Origin: an uncultured Oscillospiraceae bacterium
Lineage (GTDB): Bacteria > Bacillota > Clostridia > Oscillospirales > Oscillospiraceae
Assembly (NCBI GenBank): GCA_944386975.1
Contig: CALXDC010000002.1
Coordinates: 1-64,000, forward strand
Direction: 5' to 3'
DNA length: 64,000 nt
The notes beneath the pieces were generated by a model. The model saw only the letters and a list, made by a program, of their open reading frames with translations, made no database searches and was not told the DNA's origin. Positions 50,048-59,036 of this stretch are shown piece by piece; within the stretch, counting starts at the first letter, position 1, and every line of letters starts with the position of its first letter. Position numbers and translations under genes: made by a program.

Positions 50048-50749
50048 ATGCCCTTTTATTATTTCTACGACACCCGCTATCTGATGATGCTGATCCCGGT
50101 GCTGCTGATCACCCTGTATGCCCAGTTCAAGGTCAGCTCCACCTTCAACCACTACTCCCGGGTGGCCAACAGCCGCCGTCTCACCGGGGCCCAGGCCGCC
50201 GCGGAGGTGCTGCGCCGCCACGGGGTCAACGACGTGCGGATCGAGCGAGTCCGGGGCAGTCTCACCGACCACTACGATCCCCGGACCAATGTGATCCGGC
50301 TGTCGGAGTCGGTGTACGACAGCCCCACCATCGCGGCGGTGGGAGTGGCGGCCCACGAGGCGGGACATGCAGTGCAGTACGCCGTGGGCTATGCCCCCAT
50401 CCAGCTGCGCGCGGCTATTATCCCTTTGACCCAGGTGGGATCTCAATTGGGCGTTGTGTTGTTGATTTTGGGGCTTCTTCTGTCCTTTGAGTCCCTGTTT
50501 TTCATCGGCATTGTGCTGTTCTCTTTCACCACGCTTTTTCAGCTGGTGACCCTGCCGGTGGAGTTCAACGCCTCCCGGCGGGCCATGGAGACCATCCGCA
50601 GCGGCGGACTTTTGAATGACCAGGAGGCCGACGGAGCCAGGAAGGTGCTCAGTGCGGCGGCGCTGACCTATGTGGCGGCCCTCCTCATGTCCATTGTCCA
50701 GCTCCTGCGGTATGTGATGCTCTTTGCCGGGCGGCGGAGGGACGACTGA
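50048..50749 (+). CDS. yugP: YugP-type membrane zinc metallopeptidase (DUF2268-like neutral protease fold)
   Basis: 233 residues with a membrane segment at about 8-25, the HExxH site in VAAHEAGHAVQYA (about residue 103), further membrane segments at about 135-180 and near 215. It matches the neutral zinc metallopeptidase family PF04298. The substrate is unknown. It is an insertion relative to the Bacillus order fmt-rsmB. It is coupled to rsmB by a one-base overlap. Confidence 0.9.
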   Translation: MPFYYFYDTRYLMMLIPVLLITLYAQFKVSSTFNHYSRVANSRRLTGAQAAAEVLRRHGVNDVRIERVRGSLTDHYDPRTNVIRLSESVYDSPTIAAVGVAAHEAGHAVQYAVGYAPIQLRAAIIPLTQVGSQLGVVLLILGLLLSFESLFFIGIVLFSFTTLFQLVTLPVEFNASRRAMETIRSGGLLNDQEADGARKVLSAAALTYVAALLMSIVQLLRYVMLFAGRRRDD

Positions 50750-52047
50750 TGGCAGGAGACGCGAGGGAGACCGCCCTGTCGGTGCTGACCTCCTGCCGGA
50801 AGGCGGAGGCCTGGGCCGACGGGGCCCTGAAAACCGCCAGCCGCCCCCTGTCCCGGCGGGACGCGGCCCTGGCCGCAAGGCTGACCTACGGGGTGCTCCA
50901 GAACCGGGCTCTGCTGGATTTCCACATCGGGCGGTACTGCAATCAGGGAAATCGGGACTTAGAACCTGTTATTTTGGATATTATGAGGATCGGAGCCTAC
51001 CAGATCCTCTTCCTTGACCGGGTGCCGGACAGCGCCGCCGTGAACAGGGCGGTGGAGATGACCAAGGCCCACCGGCGGCCCCGGGCGGCGGGGATGGTGA
51101 ACGCCATTCTGCGCAAGCTGTCCCGGGAGAAGGAGCAGCTCCCCCAACCGGAGGAGCTGTCTGTCCGCTATAGCCATCCCAAGTGGCTGACGGAGAGGTA
51201 TGTGGAGCTGCTGGGGGAAGAGGCGGAGGCGGCCCTGGCCGCCGACAATCAGCCGGTGCCCACGGTGATTCAGTGCAATTCCCTCAAGACCTCCGAGGAG
51301 GCCCTGCTGGCCTCCCTCGGTGGGGCGGAGGTCACGCCCCACCCCTGGCTCGCCGGGTGCTACGAGCTTACCGGCGCGGGGAACCTGGAGGCGCTGGAGA
51401 GCTTCCAAAAGGGCGGATTCCTGGTCCAGGACGCGGCGGCGGCATTGGTGCCGAAAGTGGCGGGGTGTCTCCCCGGCCAGCGGGTCATCGACGTCTGCGC
51501 CGCCCCCGGGGGCAAGTCCTTCGCTGCCGCTATGGCCATGGAGGACCAGGGCGAGGTGCTGAGCTTCGACATTCATCCCCACAAAATCAGACTGATCGAA
51601 GAGGGGGCGGCCCGGCTGGGCCTCGCCTCCGTCCGCGCCGCCCTTCGGGACGGCCGTGACCCGGACCCGGCCCTCCTGGGCACCGCCGATGTGGTGCTTT
51701 GCGACGTGCCCTGCTCGGGCCTCGGCATCATCCGGAAGAAGCCGGACATCCGCTACAAGGACCCGGCCCCCCTGGCAGGGCTGCCGAAGGTGCAGCTGGC
51801 CATTTTGAAGGGGGCCGCCGGGTATGTGAAGACGGGCGGGGCGCTGGTGTACTCCACCTGCACCATTCTGCCGGAGGAGAACCGGCAGGTGGTGGACGCC
51901 TTCCTCCGGGAGGACGGCCGCTTTGTCCTGGAGCCCTTTGCGTTAGAGGGGCCGGTGGGGAAGACGGAGGGGGACGTGACCCTCTGGCCCCACCGCCACC
52001 AGACCGACGGGTTTTACATCTGTAAGCTGAGGAAACACCATGACTGA
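50749..52047 (+). CDS. rsmB: 16S rRNA (cytosine-967-C5)-methyltransferase
   Basis: 432 residues: an N-terminal NusB-like RNA-binding domain (about 1-140) and a SAM methyltransferase domain with DVCAAPGGKSFA, the catalytic-cycle cysteines in DVPCSGLG and YSTCTILPEEN. Overlaps rlmN by 8 bases. Confidence 0.96.
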   Translation: MAGDARETALSVLTSCRKAEAWADGALKTASRPLSRRDAALAARLTYGVLQNRALLDFHIGRYCNQGNRDLEPVILDIMRIGAYQILFLDRVPDSAAVNRAVEMTKAHRRPRAAGMVNAILRKLSREKEQLPQPEELSVRYSHPKWLTERYVELLGEEAEAALAADNQPVPTVIQCNSLKTSEEALLASLGGAEVTPHPWLAGCYELTGAGNLEALESFQKGGFLVQDAAAALVPKVAGCLPGQRVIDVCAAPGGKSFAAAMAMEDQGEVLSFDIHPHKIRLIEEGAARLGLASVRAALRDGRDPDPALLGTADVVLCDVPCSGLGIIRKKPDIRYKDPAPLAGLPKVQLAILKGAAGYVKTGGALVYSTCTILPEENRQVVDAFLREDGRFVLEPFALEGPVGKTEGDVTLWPHRHQTDGFYICKLRKHHD

Positions 52048-53077
52048 CATCAAATCCATGACCCGCCAGGAGATCACCGAGGCCATGCAATCCATGGGGG
52101 AGCCCGCTTTCCGGGGGAAACAGGTGTTCACCTGGCTCCATAAGGGGGCACGGTCCTTCGAGGAGATGAGCAACCTCTCCAAGTCCCTGCGCCAGAAGCT
52201 GGCGGCGGACTACTTCGTCACCAGCCCCCAGGTGGCCCGCAAGCAGGTCTCCGCCCAGGACGGCACCGTGAAATACCTCTGGGAGCTGGGGGACGGCAAC
52301 TGCGTGGAGACGGTGCTCATGCGCTACCACCATGGGAACACGGTGTGCGTCTCCTCCCAGGTGGGCTGCCGCATGGGCTGCGCCTTCTGCGCCTCCACGG
52401 TGGGGGGAAAGGTCCGGGACCTGCGGCCCTCGGAAATTCTGGACCAGGTTCTCTTCACCCAGCTGGACAGCGGCCTTCCCATCTCCAACATCGTGCTGAT
52501 GGGCATCGGGGAGCCCATGGACAACCTGGACAACGTGCTGCGGTTTCTGGAGCTGGTGAACCATCCCGACGGGCTGAATATCGGCATGCGGCACATCTCT
52601 CTCTCCACCTGCGGGGTGCTGCCGGGGATCCGGCGGCTGGGGGACCTGGGGCTGCAGCTGACCCTCTCCGTGTCCCTCCACGCCCCGGACAGCGAGACCC
52701 GATCCAAGATCATGCCCGTGAACCGGGCCTACGACGTGGAGGATCTCTTTCAGGAGTGCCGCCGATACTTTGAAAAGACCGGGCGGCGGATCTCCTTTGA
52801 GTACGCCATGATCGACGGCGTCAACGACCACGACTGGCAGGCGGACCTTATTGCCAAGAAGGTAAAGGGGATGCCCGCCCATGTAAATCTCATCCCTCTC
52901 AATGATGTGCGGGAGAGCCCCCTGAAGCCCAGCCGGCGCATTGCCGCCTTTCAGAAGCGGCTGGAGAGCCACGGCCTCACCGCTACCGTTCGGCGGAGTT
53001 TGGGGGGCGATATCGACGCCTCCTGCGGCCAGCTGCGGCGGCGGGCCATGGAGGAGCGAAAGGGGGAAGGCCTGTGA
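52040..53077 (+). CDS. rlmN: Dual-specificity 23S rRNA/tRNA adenine-C2 methyltransferase
   Basis: 345-residue radical-SAM enzyme. The 4Fe-4S motif is CRMGCAFC (about residue 110), the SAM-binding region GIGEPMDN, and the methyl-carrying cysteine is in DIDASCGQLR (about 328). It methylates A2503 of 23S rRNA and A37 of tRNAs. GTGA overlap couples it to prpC. Confidence 0.97.
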   Translation: MTDIKSMTRQEITEAMQSMGEPAFRGKQVFTWLHKGARSFEEMSNLSKSLRQKLAADYFVTSPQVARKQVSAQDGTVKYLWELGDGNCVETVLMRYHHGNTVCVSSQVGCRMGCAFCASTVGGKVRDLRPSEILDQVLFTQLDSGLPISNIVLMGIGEPMDNLDNVLRFLELVNHPDGLNIGMRHISLSTCGVLPGIRRLGDLGLQLTLSVSLHAPDSETRSKIMPVNRAYDVEDLFQECRRYFEKTGRRISFEYAMIDGVNDHDWQADLIAKKVKGMPAHVNLIPLNDVRESPLKPSRRIAAFQKRLESHGLTATVRRSLGGDIDASCGQLRRRAMEERKGEGL

Positions 53078-53808
53078 TTGAGACCTGGGCATTGACCGAT
53101 GTGGGATTGGTGCGGCGAGACAATCAGGACGCCTATGGCATCTACAACCAGGAGCCCTGCACCGTCTGCGTGGTTTGTGACGGCATGGGGGGCGTGCAGG
53201 GCGGGGCATTGGCCAGCCGCATCGCCGTGGATACCTATCTGAAGGTGGTCTGCGGAGAGATCCGCCCCAACATGAGTACCTGGCAGATGCAGCGGCTGTC
53301 CGCCAAGGCGGTGGCCGAGGCCAACGACGCCATCCGCCGGGAGACGGAGCGGGATCCGTTCCTCTACGGCATGGGCACCACCCTGGTGGCCGCCGTCAGC
53401 TGCGGGGAGAACATGGCAGTGGTCTCCAACGTGGGGGACAGCCGGGCCTACCATATCACGGAATCGGGCATCCGCCGGGTGACCAAGGACCACTCCCTGG
53501 TGGAGACCCTGGTGGACCGGGGGGATATCACCGAGGAGGAGGCCCGCATCCACCCCAAGCGCAACTACATCACCCGGGCCCTGGGCCCAGAGCCAAGCAC
53601 CCTGTGCGACGGCTTCGTGGTGCCTCTGGAGCCGGGGGAGTTTCTCCTTCTCTGCACCGACGGACTGGTGTCCACGGTGTCGGACCGGGAGATGTATGAG
53701 GAGATTCGCAGCGGCAATCTGGACGGCTGTCTCGACCGGCTGCTGGCCATCTCCAAGCGCAACGGCGCGGCGGACAATGTGACTGCCGTGCTGCTGCGGA
53801 AACTGTGA
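53074..53808 (+). CDS. prpC: PP2C-type protein phosphatase
   Basis: 244 residues with the PP2C metal motifs DVGLVRRDNQDAYG, VVCDGMGGVQGG, NVGDSRAY and CTDGLV, and the final NGAADNVTAVLL. It reverses phosphorylation by the kinase encoded next. The start is GTG. Confidence 0.96.
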   Translation: MIETWALTDVGLVRRDNQDAYGIYNQEPCTVCVVCDGMGGVQGGALASRIAVDTYLKVVCGEIRPNMSTWQMQRLSAKAVAEANDAIRRETERDPFLYGMGTTLVAAVSCGENMAVVSNVGDSRAYHITESGIRRVTKDHSLVETLVDRGDITEEEARIHPKRNYITRALGPEPSTLCDGFVVPLEPGEFLLLCTDGLVSTVSDREMYEEIRSGNLDGCLDRLLAISKRNGAADNVTAVLLRKL

Positions 53809-53827
53809 AGGGAGGAGGGCGCGAAAT

Positions 53828-55636
53828 ATGGAGCGATACATAGGCAAGATGCTGGACAATCGCTATGAAATATTGGAGGTCATCGGGCAGGGCGGCATGG
53901 CCGTCGTGTTCAAGGCCAAGTGCCACCGCCTCAACCGCCTGGTGGCCATCAAGGTCCTTAAGCCGGACCTGGCCGACGACGCCGACTTTCGCCGCCGCTT
54001 CCACGATGAATCCCAGGCCGTGGCCATGCTGTCCCACCCCAACATCGTGTCGGTGTACGACGTGTCCCGTGGCGGGGATTTGGAGTACATCGTCATGGAG
54101 CTCATCGACGGCATCACCCTCAAGCAGTACATGGAGCGCCGGGGCCAGCTGAACTGGCGGGAAGCCCTCCATTTCATCACCCAGATCATGCGGGGCCTCA
54201 GCCACGCCCACAGCCGGGGCATCATCCACCGGGACATCAAGCCCCACAACATCATGGTTCTCCGGGACGGCAGCGTGAAGGTGGCCGACTTCGGCATCGC
54301 CTGTCTTGCCGCCCGTAACGGCCAGACCATGGCGGGCCGGGAGGCCCTTGGCTCGGTGCACTACATCTCCCCGGAGCAGGCCAAGGGGGAGCGGGCCGAC
54401 GCCCGGTCGGACATCTACTCCGCCGGGGTGGTGCTCTATGAGATGCTCACCGGCCGCCTGCCCTTCGACGGGGATTCCCCGGTGTCCATTGCCATTCAGC
54501 ACTTCTCTGCCGTGCCTCTGAACCCCCGGGAGATCCGGCCGGAAATTCCGGAGGGCCTGGAGCTTATCTGTCTGAAGGCTATGGCCCCCCAGCGCAGCAG
54601 CCGTTACCAGAGCGCCGACGAGATGATCCGGGATCTGGAGGAGTTCCGCCGGAATCCGGAGGTGGACTTCGCCTACGACCTCTCGGATCTCCGGGGGGAC
54701 GCCCCCATTGACGAGCCCACCCAGACCATCAACGCCCGGGAGATTCACCGGGAGTTCACCAACCACAGCCACAAGCGCCGTCAGTCCGCCTGGAAGAAGT
54801 GGAGCCTTATCGGCTGCGGTGCGGTGCTGGGCGTTCTTCTTATCGTGGCCTTCTACAAGGTGATCCTGGCCAGCTTTCAGCTGGACCCGGTGGAGGAGTA
54901 CGTGGTGCCCAGCGTCATCGGCATGACGGTGGAGGAGGCCTACGAGCTCCCGGAGATCAAGGATATCTTTGAGATCGACGTGATCTCCACCAAGCCCAGC
55001 GACGAGTTTGCCGAGGGGATCATCATGGACCAGGACCCCGCCCCGGAGCGGAAGAAAAAGAGTGATTTTGTTATCTCCGTCACCGTCAGCGAGGGTCTGC
55101 CCAGCGACGAGATGCCCAATGTGGTGGGCTACGACCGCACCAGCGCCCGGCTGATTCTCAACCAGCTGGACCTGGATCTGGACATTCAGTATGAGGATGT
55201 GTATGACGACACAGTTCCCGCCGGCGATGTCATCAACACCCGGCCCGACAAGGGCGCCACTCTCCAGCAGGGGGACACGGTCGTCCTTGTCATCAGCAAG
55301 GGCAAGGAGCTGAAGCCGGTGGCTATGGTTTCCTTCCTGGGGAAGACCCGGGGAGAGGCGGAGGACTGGCTCACCCAGATGAATCTGAAGGGCGAATTTA
55401 CCGAAGTGGAGAGCAGCGATGTGGCTGCCGGGCGGATCATCAGCCAGAGCGTCCAGGGAGGGGACACGGTGATGGAGGAGAGCACCGTCTACTTCACTGT
55501 CAGCATCGGTCCACCGGAGTCCTCGGAGCCCGACGATGTCCAGCCTCCTCAGACCGGAGAGGGCGGCAGCGAGCCCGCCGGCAGCGAAACCACCCTGCCT
55601 CTGCCGCCCAACGAAGAGGAATTCAACGATGATTAA
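53828..55636 (+). CDS. prkC: PASTA-domain Ser/Thr protein kinase
   Basis: 602 residues. The N-terminal kinase has VIGQGGMAVVF, VAIKVL, IIHRDIKPHNIM (about residue 133), VADFGIA (about 154) and GSVHYISPEQ. A membrane segment at about 327-345 precedes three extracellular PASTA repeats (starting near 358, 426 and 495) that bind muropeptides or lipid II. An acidic Pro/Ser tail ends the protein. It controls growth, wall synthesis and spore germination in relatives. It overlaps rsgA by 8 bases. Confidence 0.97.
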   Translation: MERYIGKMLDNRYEILEVIGQGGMAVVFKAKCHRLNRLVAIKVLKPDLADDADFRRRFHDESQAVAMLSHPNIVSVYDVSRGGDLEYIVMELIDGITLKQYMERRGQLNWREALHFITQIMRGLSHAHSRGIIHRDIKPHNIMVLRDGSVKVADFGIACLAARNGQTMAGREALGSVHYISPEQAKGERADARSDIYSAGVVLYEMLTGRLPFDGDSPVSIAIQHFSAVPLNPREIRPEIPEGLELICLKAMAPQRSSRYQSADEMIRDLEEFRRNPEVDFAYDLSDLRGDAPIDEPTQTINAREIHREFTNHSHKRRQSAWKKWSLIGCGAVLGVLLIVAFYKVILASFQLDPVEEYVVPSVIGMTVEEAYELPEIKDIFEIDVISTKPSDEFAEGIIMDQDPAPERKKKSDFVISVTVSEGLPSDEMPNVVGYDRTSARLILNQLDLDLDIQYEDVYDDTVPAGDVINTRPDKGATLQQGDTVVLVISKGKELKPVAMVSFLGKTRGEAEDWLTQMNLKGEFTEVESSDVAAGRIISQSVQGGDTVMEESTVYFTVSIGPPESSEPDDVQPPQTGEGGSEPAGSETTLPLPPNEEEFNDD

Positions 55637-56513
55637 GGGCCAGATAGTCAAGGCCCTCAGCGGCTTTTACTATGTGAATACCCAGGAGGGGACCCAGCTC
55701 CAGTGCCGGGCCCGGGGGAAGTTCCGCAAGGATGGGGACTCCCCTCTGGTGGGGGACTGGGTGGAGGTTCGGGAGACGGAGGAGGGCGCCGGCATGGTGT
55801 GGGAGATCCTGCCCCGGCGCAATGCCTTCGCCCGGCCCGCCGTGGCCAACATCGACCAGCTGGTGATCGTGGCCTCCGGAGCCATCCCCCAAACGGACCC
55901 CTTTCTCATCGACCGGGTGTCCGCCATCGCCGCGCTGAAGGGCTGCGACACGCTTCTGATTCTCAACAAATGTGATCTCGATCAGGCGGAGCGGTTGTGG
56001 GAGATTTACACCCGGGCTGGGATGCCGGTGGTCCGCGTCAGCGCAGAGACCGGGGAGGGAATGGGGGATCTGGTGCCCCTGATTGCAGGAAAGCTGTCCG
56101 CCTTTACAGGGAACTCCGGCGTAGGGAAATCCAGCATTTTAAACGCCCTGGAGCCGGATTTCGGTCTCTCAACCGCCGCTGTCAGCGAGAAGCTGGGCCG
56201 GGGGCGGCACACCACCCGCCATGTGGAGCTCTTCACCCTCCGGTGCGGAGCCAGAGTGGTGGACACCCCGGGCTTCAGCTCCTTCGACGCGGAGGAGCTG
56301 GACCTGGAGCTGAAGGAGCGGCTGCCGGAGACTTTTGTGGAGTTCCGGCCCTATTTGGGCCAGTGCCGGTTCGTGGGATGCAGCCACACCAAGGAGAAGG
56401 GCTGCGCCGTCCAGGCGGCGGTGAAGGAAGGGACGATTCCCCGCAGCCGCCACGACAGCTACGTCCGTCTCTATGAGGAGCTCAAACAGGTAAAGGCGTG
56501 GGAGCGCCGCTGA
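55629..56513 (+). CDS. rsgA: Ribosome small-subunit GTPase RsgA
   Basis: 294 residues: OB domain at the start, then a circularly permuted G domain with NKCD, GNSGVGKSSILNAL (about 160) and DTPGFSSF, and a zinc knuckle CRFVGCSHTKEKGCAV. It aids 30S assembly. It ends the long run; rpe and thiN, next in Bacillus, are absent. Confidence 0.96.
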   Translation: MIKGQIVKALSGFYYVNTQEGTQLQCRARGKFRKDGDSPLVGDWVEVRETEEGAGMVWEILPRRNAFARPAVANIDQLVIVASGAIPQTDPFLIDRVSAIAALKGCDTLLILNKCDLDQAERLWEIYTRAGMPVVRVSAETGEGMGDLVPLIAGKLSAFTGNSGVGKSSILNALEPDFGLSTAAVSEKLGRGRHTTRHVELFTLRCGARVVDTPGFSSFDAEELDLELKERLPETFVEFRPYLGQCRFVGCSHTKEKGCAVQAAVKEGTIPRSRHDSYVRLYEELKQVKAWERR

Positions 56514-56531
56514 ACACCATAAAAAAATATA

Positions 56532-56571
56532 AGGCCCGCCGGGCTGTGAACCATCACAGCCCGGCGGGCCT
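56532..56571. terminator. Terminator between rsgA and spoIIM
   Basis: An 18-bp perfect stem (56532-56549 with 56554-56571) and ACCA loop. The T-run is better on the minus strand (TTATATTTTTTT), so it may serve both convergent genes. Confidence 0.8.
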
Positions 56572-56594
56572 CTTCATGCGCAAAGAAAAGAAAG

Positions 56595-56620
56595 GCGGCG
56601 TCCCCAAGAGAGGACGCCGC
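56595..56620 (-). terminator. Terminator of spoIIM
   Basis: GCGGCGTCC (56595-56603) pairs with GGACGCCGC (56612-56620); on the minus strand CTTTCTTTTCTTT follows. It lies just past the spoIIM stop. Confidence 0.8.
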
Positions 56621-56629
56621 AGCAGCCTG

Positions 56630-57256
56630 TTACAACAGCATCTGCAAAATAGCGGGGGTAACAAAGGCCTCCACCGCAGCCGCCACCAGGATTAAGGGAA
56701 AAATCAGCAGCAGCATGGTCTGGAGCAGTCCGGTGAAAAATTCCACCAAGGGCACCGCCCGGGGGCTGCGGGTAATGAGGCGGACCAGGTTGCGGCACAG
56801 GGCCACACCCATGGACACCGACAGCAGCAGGGCCGGAATCTCAAAGATGCCGTGGGGAACGATTCCGGCGAAAAAGAGGGTCAGGGAGGCGCCGCTGATG
56901 GTATAGAAGGCGGCCACAGCCCCGATGAGCAGGCCGTTGCTGACCACCGAGAGCACCGGCAGAAAGACGAAAGGCAGAAATCCGTAGAGCACGGAGAAAA
57001 GCATGGCGAACCAGTTGTTGAGGAGAATGCCGAAGAAGGACACCGATCCGGACTCGTCCACAACCCCGGCCTGAGCAAACATCTCGCTGATGGTCTCCAT
57101 CAGTTCCTTCGTAATGGAGGGATTCAGGGCGAAGACCACATAGCCGGCGGCGCCGCAGACCACAAAGAGGATGCCCATGATCCAGGGCATCTTCCCCAGC
57201 TGTTCCCGGACGAAGGACCGCATGCCGCCTACGTGCGTGTGCAGAGACTCTCTCAT
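56630..57256 (-). CDS. spoIIM: SpoIIM family membrane protein
   Basis: 208 residues with about five membrane segments and the family features NNWFAMLFSVLYGFLPFVF and FAGIVPHGIFEIPALLLS. SpoIIM is part of the SpoIIDMP engulfment complex in sporulation. Some SpoIIM-fold proteins have other roles, but its length and the spoIIR gene in this window favour sporulation. Its ATG overlaps the gltX stop (ATGA), an unusual coupling of a sporulation gene to a tRNA synthetase. Confidence 0.85.
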   Translation of the reverse strand: MRESLHTHVGGMRSFVREQLGKMPWIMGILFVVCGAAGYVVFALNPSITKELMETISEMFAQAGVVDESGSVSFFGILLNNWFAMLFSVLYGFLPFVFLPVLSVVSNGLLIGAVAAFYTISGASLTLFFAGIVPHGIFEIPALLLSVSMGVALCRNLVRLITRSPRAVPLVEFFTGLLQTMLLLIFPLILVAAAVEAFVTPAILQMLL

Positions 57257-58740
57257 ACCAGCTTCTCCAGCCCCGCCTTCAGGCGACGGAGAGTCTCCTC
57301 CCGGCCCAGAATGGCGCAGATCTCCACCGCGCCGCCGGGGGTCACCGCCTTGCCGGCGGCAGCGATGCGCACCGGCCACATGAGGGTGGCGTTCTTCACC
57401 GCCAGCCGCTCCGCCAAGGTGATGAGCGCATCGTGGACGGTCTCCTGGGTCCAGTCCGCCAGACCTTCCAGAGCGGGAATGGCCGCCTCCAGCATGGCGC
57501 GGGATACTTCCGGGTTGGTCTTGGATTTCTTATTGGTAAAGAGCTCCGTGTTATAGTCGGGCAGGGCGTCGAAGAAATCTACCTTCTCCGGGATATCGGT
57601 GAGCTTTTCGCACCGGGCCTGGAGGAGAGCCGCCACGGCGGCGGCATCCACGGCGGGATTCTTCACGGTCTCACGGATATAGGGCTCCGCGATCCTGGCG
57701 AAATCCTCCGGGGACATGGCCCGGAGATAGAGGGCGTTGAAATGGGTCAGCTTCTCAATGTCGAAGATGGCCGGAGACTTGGAGATGCCGGCGATGTCGA
57801 AGACCTCCGCCAGCTCCTGAAGGGAGAAGACCTCCCGCTCCGCCTGATCTCCCCGGGGGCTCCAGCCCAGCAGGGCCACGTAGTTGAGGATGGCCTCGGT
57901 GAGATAGCCCTGGGCCTTCAGATCCTCATAGGAGGGGTCTCCATGGCGCTTGCTCATCTTGTTGTGCTGGTCCCGCATGACGGGGGAGCAGTGGACGTAG
58001 GTGGGCACCTCCCAGCCGAAGGCCTCGTAGAGCAGGTTGTACTTGGGGGCGGAGGAGAGGTATTCACTGCCCCGGACCACGTGGGTGATGCCCATAAGGT
58101 GGTCGTCGATGACGTTGGCGAAGTTGTAGGTGGGCAGACCGTCCCGCTTGAGAAGCACCTGATCGTCCAGCGTCTCATTCTCCACGGTGATGTCCCCGAA
58201 GATGGCGTCGTGGAAGGTGGTGGTGCCGGCGGCGGGAATCTTCTGCCGGATCACGTAGGGCTCCCCGGCGTCCACCCGGGCCTGGGCCTCAGCGGGACTG
58301 AGGTCCCGGCAGGGGTCGGCGGCCCGGTTGAAGTCTCCGCTGTCCTCCTCGCTCTCCGTCTTCTCACAGAAGCAGTAGTAGGCGTGGCCCAGCTCCACCA
58401 GCAATCGGGCATAGTGGCCGTAGGTGTCCCGGCGCTGGGACTGGATATAGGGGGCCACAGGGCCGCCCACGTCGGGGCCCTCGTCATGGGTGAGGCCGCA
58501 CTCGGCCATGGTGCGGTAGATCACGTCGGTGGCGCCCTCCACCAGACGGCCCTGGTCGGTATCCTCGATGCGGAGGATGAAGGTACCGCCGGCATTGCGG
58601 GCGATGAGCCAGGTGTACAGGGCGGTGCGCAGATTCCCCACATGCATGTAGCCGGTGGGGGAGGGGGCGAAGCGGGTGCGGACCTTGCCGTGGGGGATTT
58701 TCGCCTCCATGTCGTGGAAGTAGGTCATATCGAGAGCCAT
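57253..58740 (-). CDS. gltX: Glutamate-tRNA ligase
   Basis: 495 residues, class I synthetase: RFAPSPTGYMHVGNLRTA holds the HIGH-type motif (HVGN), and KMSKRHGD (about residue 259) is the KMSKS motif. Charges tRNA-Glu, and maybe tRNA-Gln if gatCAB is present elsewhere. ATG 58740 has GGAGGAGATCCCT upstream. A 148-base leader with a terminator hairpin precedes it. Confidence 0.96.
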   Translation of the reverse strand: MALDMTYFHDMEAKIPHGKVRTRFAPSPTGYMHVGNLRTALYTWLIARNAGGTFILRIEDTDQGRLVEGATDVIYRTMAECGLTHDEGPDVGGPVAPYIQSQRRDTYGHYARLLVELGHAYYCFCEKTESEEDSGDFNRAADPCRDLSPAEAQARVDAGEPYVIRQKIPAAGTTTFHDAIFGDITVENETLDDQVLLKRDGLPTYNFANVIDDHLMGITHVVRGSEYLSSAPKYNLLYEAFGWEVPTYVHCSPVMRDQHNKMSKRHGDPSYEDLKAQGYLTEAILNYVALLGWSPRGDQAEREVFSLQELAEVFDIAGISKSPAIFDIEKLTHFNALYLRAMSPEDFARIAEPYIRETVKNPAVDAAAVAALLQARCEKLTDIPEKVDFFDALPDYNTELFTNKKSKTNPEVSRAMLEAAIPALEGLADWTQETVHDALITLAERLAVKNATLMWPVRIAAAGKAVTPGGAVEICAILGREETLRRLKAGLEKLV

Positions 58741-58795
58741 AGGGATCTCCTCCATAGGACAGTAGTATAGTGCCGCAGGGCATACAGAAGAAAGA

Positions 58796-58819
58796 AAAGT
58801 CCCAGAAGAGCGGGACTTT
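58796..58819 (-). terminator. Attenuator-like terminator in the gltX leader
   Basis: Minus strand: AAAGTCCC, an eight-base loop, GGGACTTT, then TCTTTCTTCTG. It lies between the gltX promoter and start, so read-through must be controlled or partial. No T-box consensus (GGTGGNACCGCG) is seen. Confidence 0.6.
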
Positions 58820-58894
58820 CTGAAGAAAACAGGTGCGGTTTTCCGGCGGGGATCCGCGAGAAAAGCAGTCTCATACAACCCACACAGCAGACAT

Positions 58895-58923
58895 ATTATA
58901 CTGATTTTCCGCTCATTTGGCAA
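58895..58923 (-). promoter_or_regulatory. Promoter of gltX
   Basis: Minus-strand -35 TTGCCA (58918-58923), 17 bases, -10 TATAAT (58895-58900). Confidence 0.65.
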
Positions 58924-58991
58924 GTAGTTCCCAAAGACATCATGAAATTTTGCAGGGAGAGGGGGAGAACGGCGGGGAAGGAGCGGAAAAC

Positions 58992-59017
58992 CGCCCGCCG
59001 GAATGCTCCGGCGGGCG
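58992..59017 (-). terminator. Terminator of the lipoprotein gene
   Basis: CGCCCGCCGGA (58992-59002) pairs with TCCGGCGGGCG (59007-59017); GGTTTTCCGC follows on the minus strand. Confidence 0.7.
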
Positions 59018-59036
59018 ATGGGGCTGGAGGGCCGGC

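Noticed and set aside
53570..55651. A 693-codon minus-strand open frame
   Set aside because: It mirrors prkC; no independent support.
58741..58890. T-box leader for gltX
   Set aside because: The T-box consensus and a specifier-loop arrangement could not be found.
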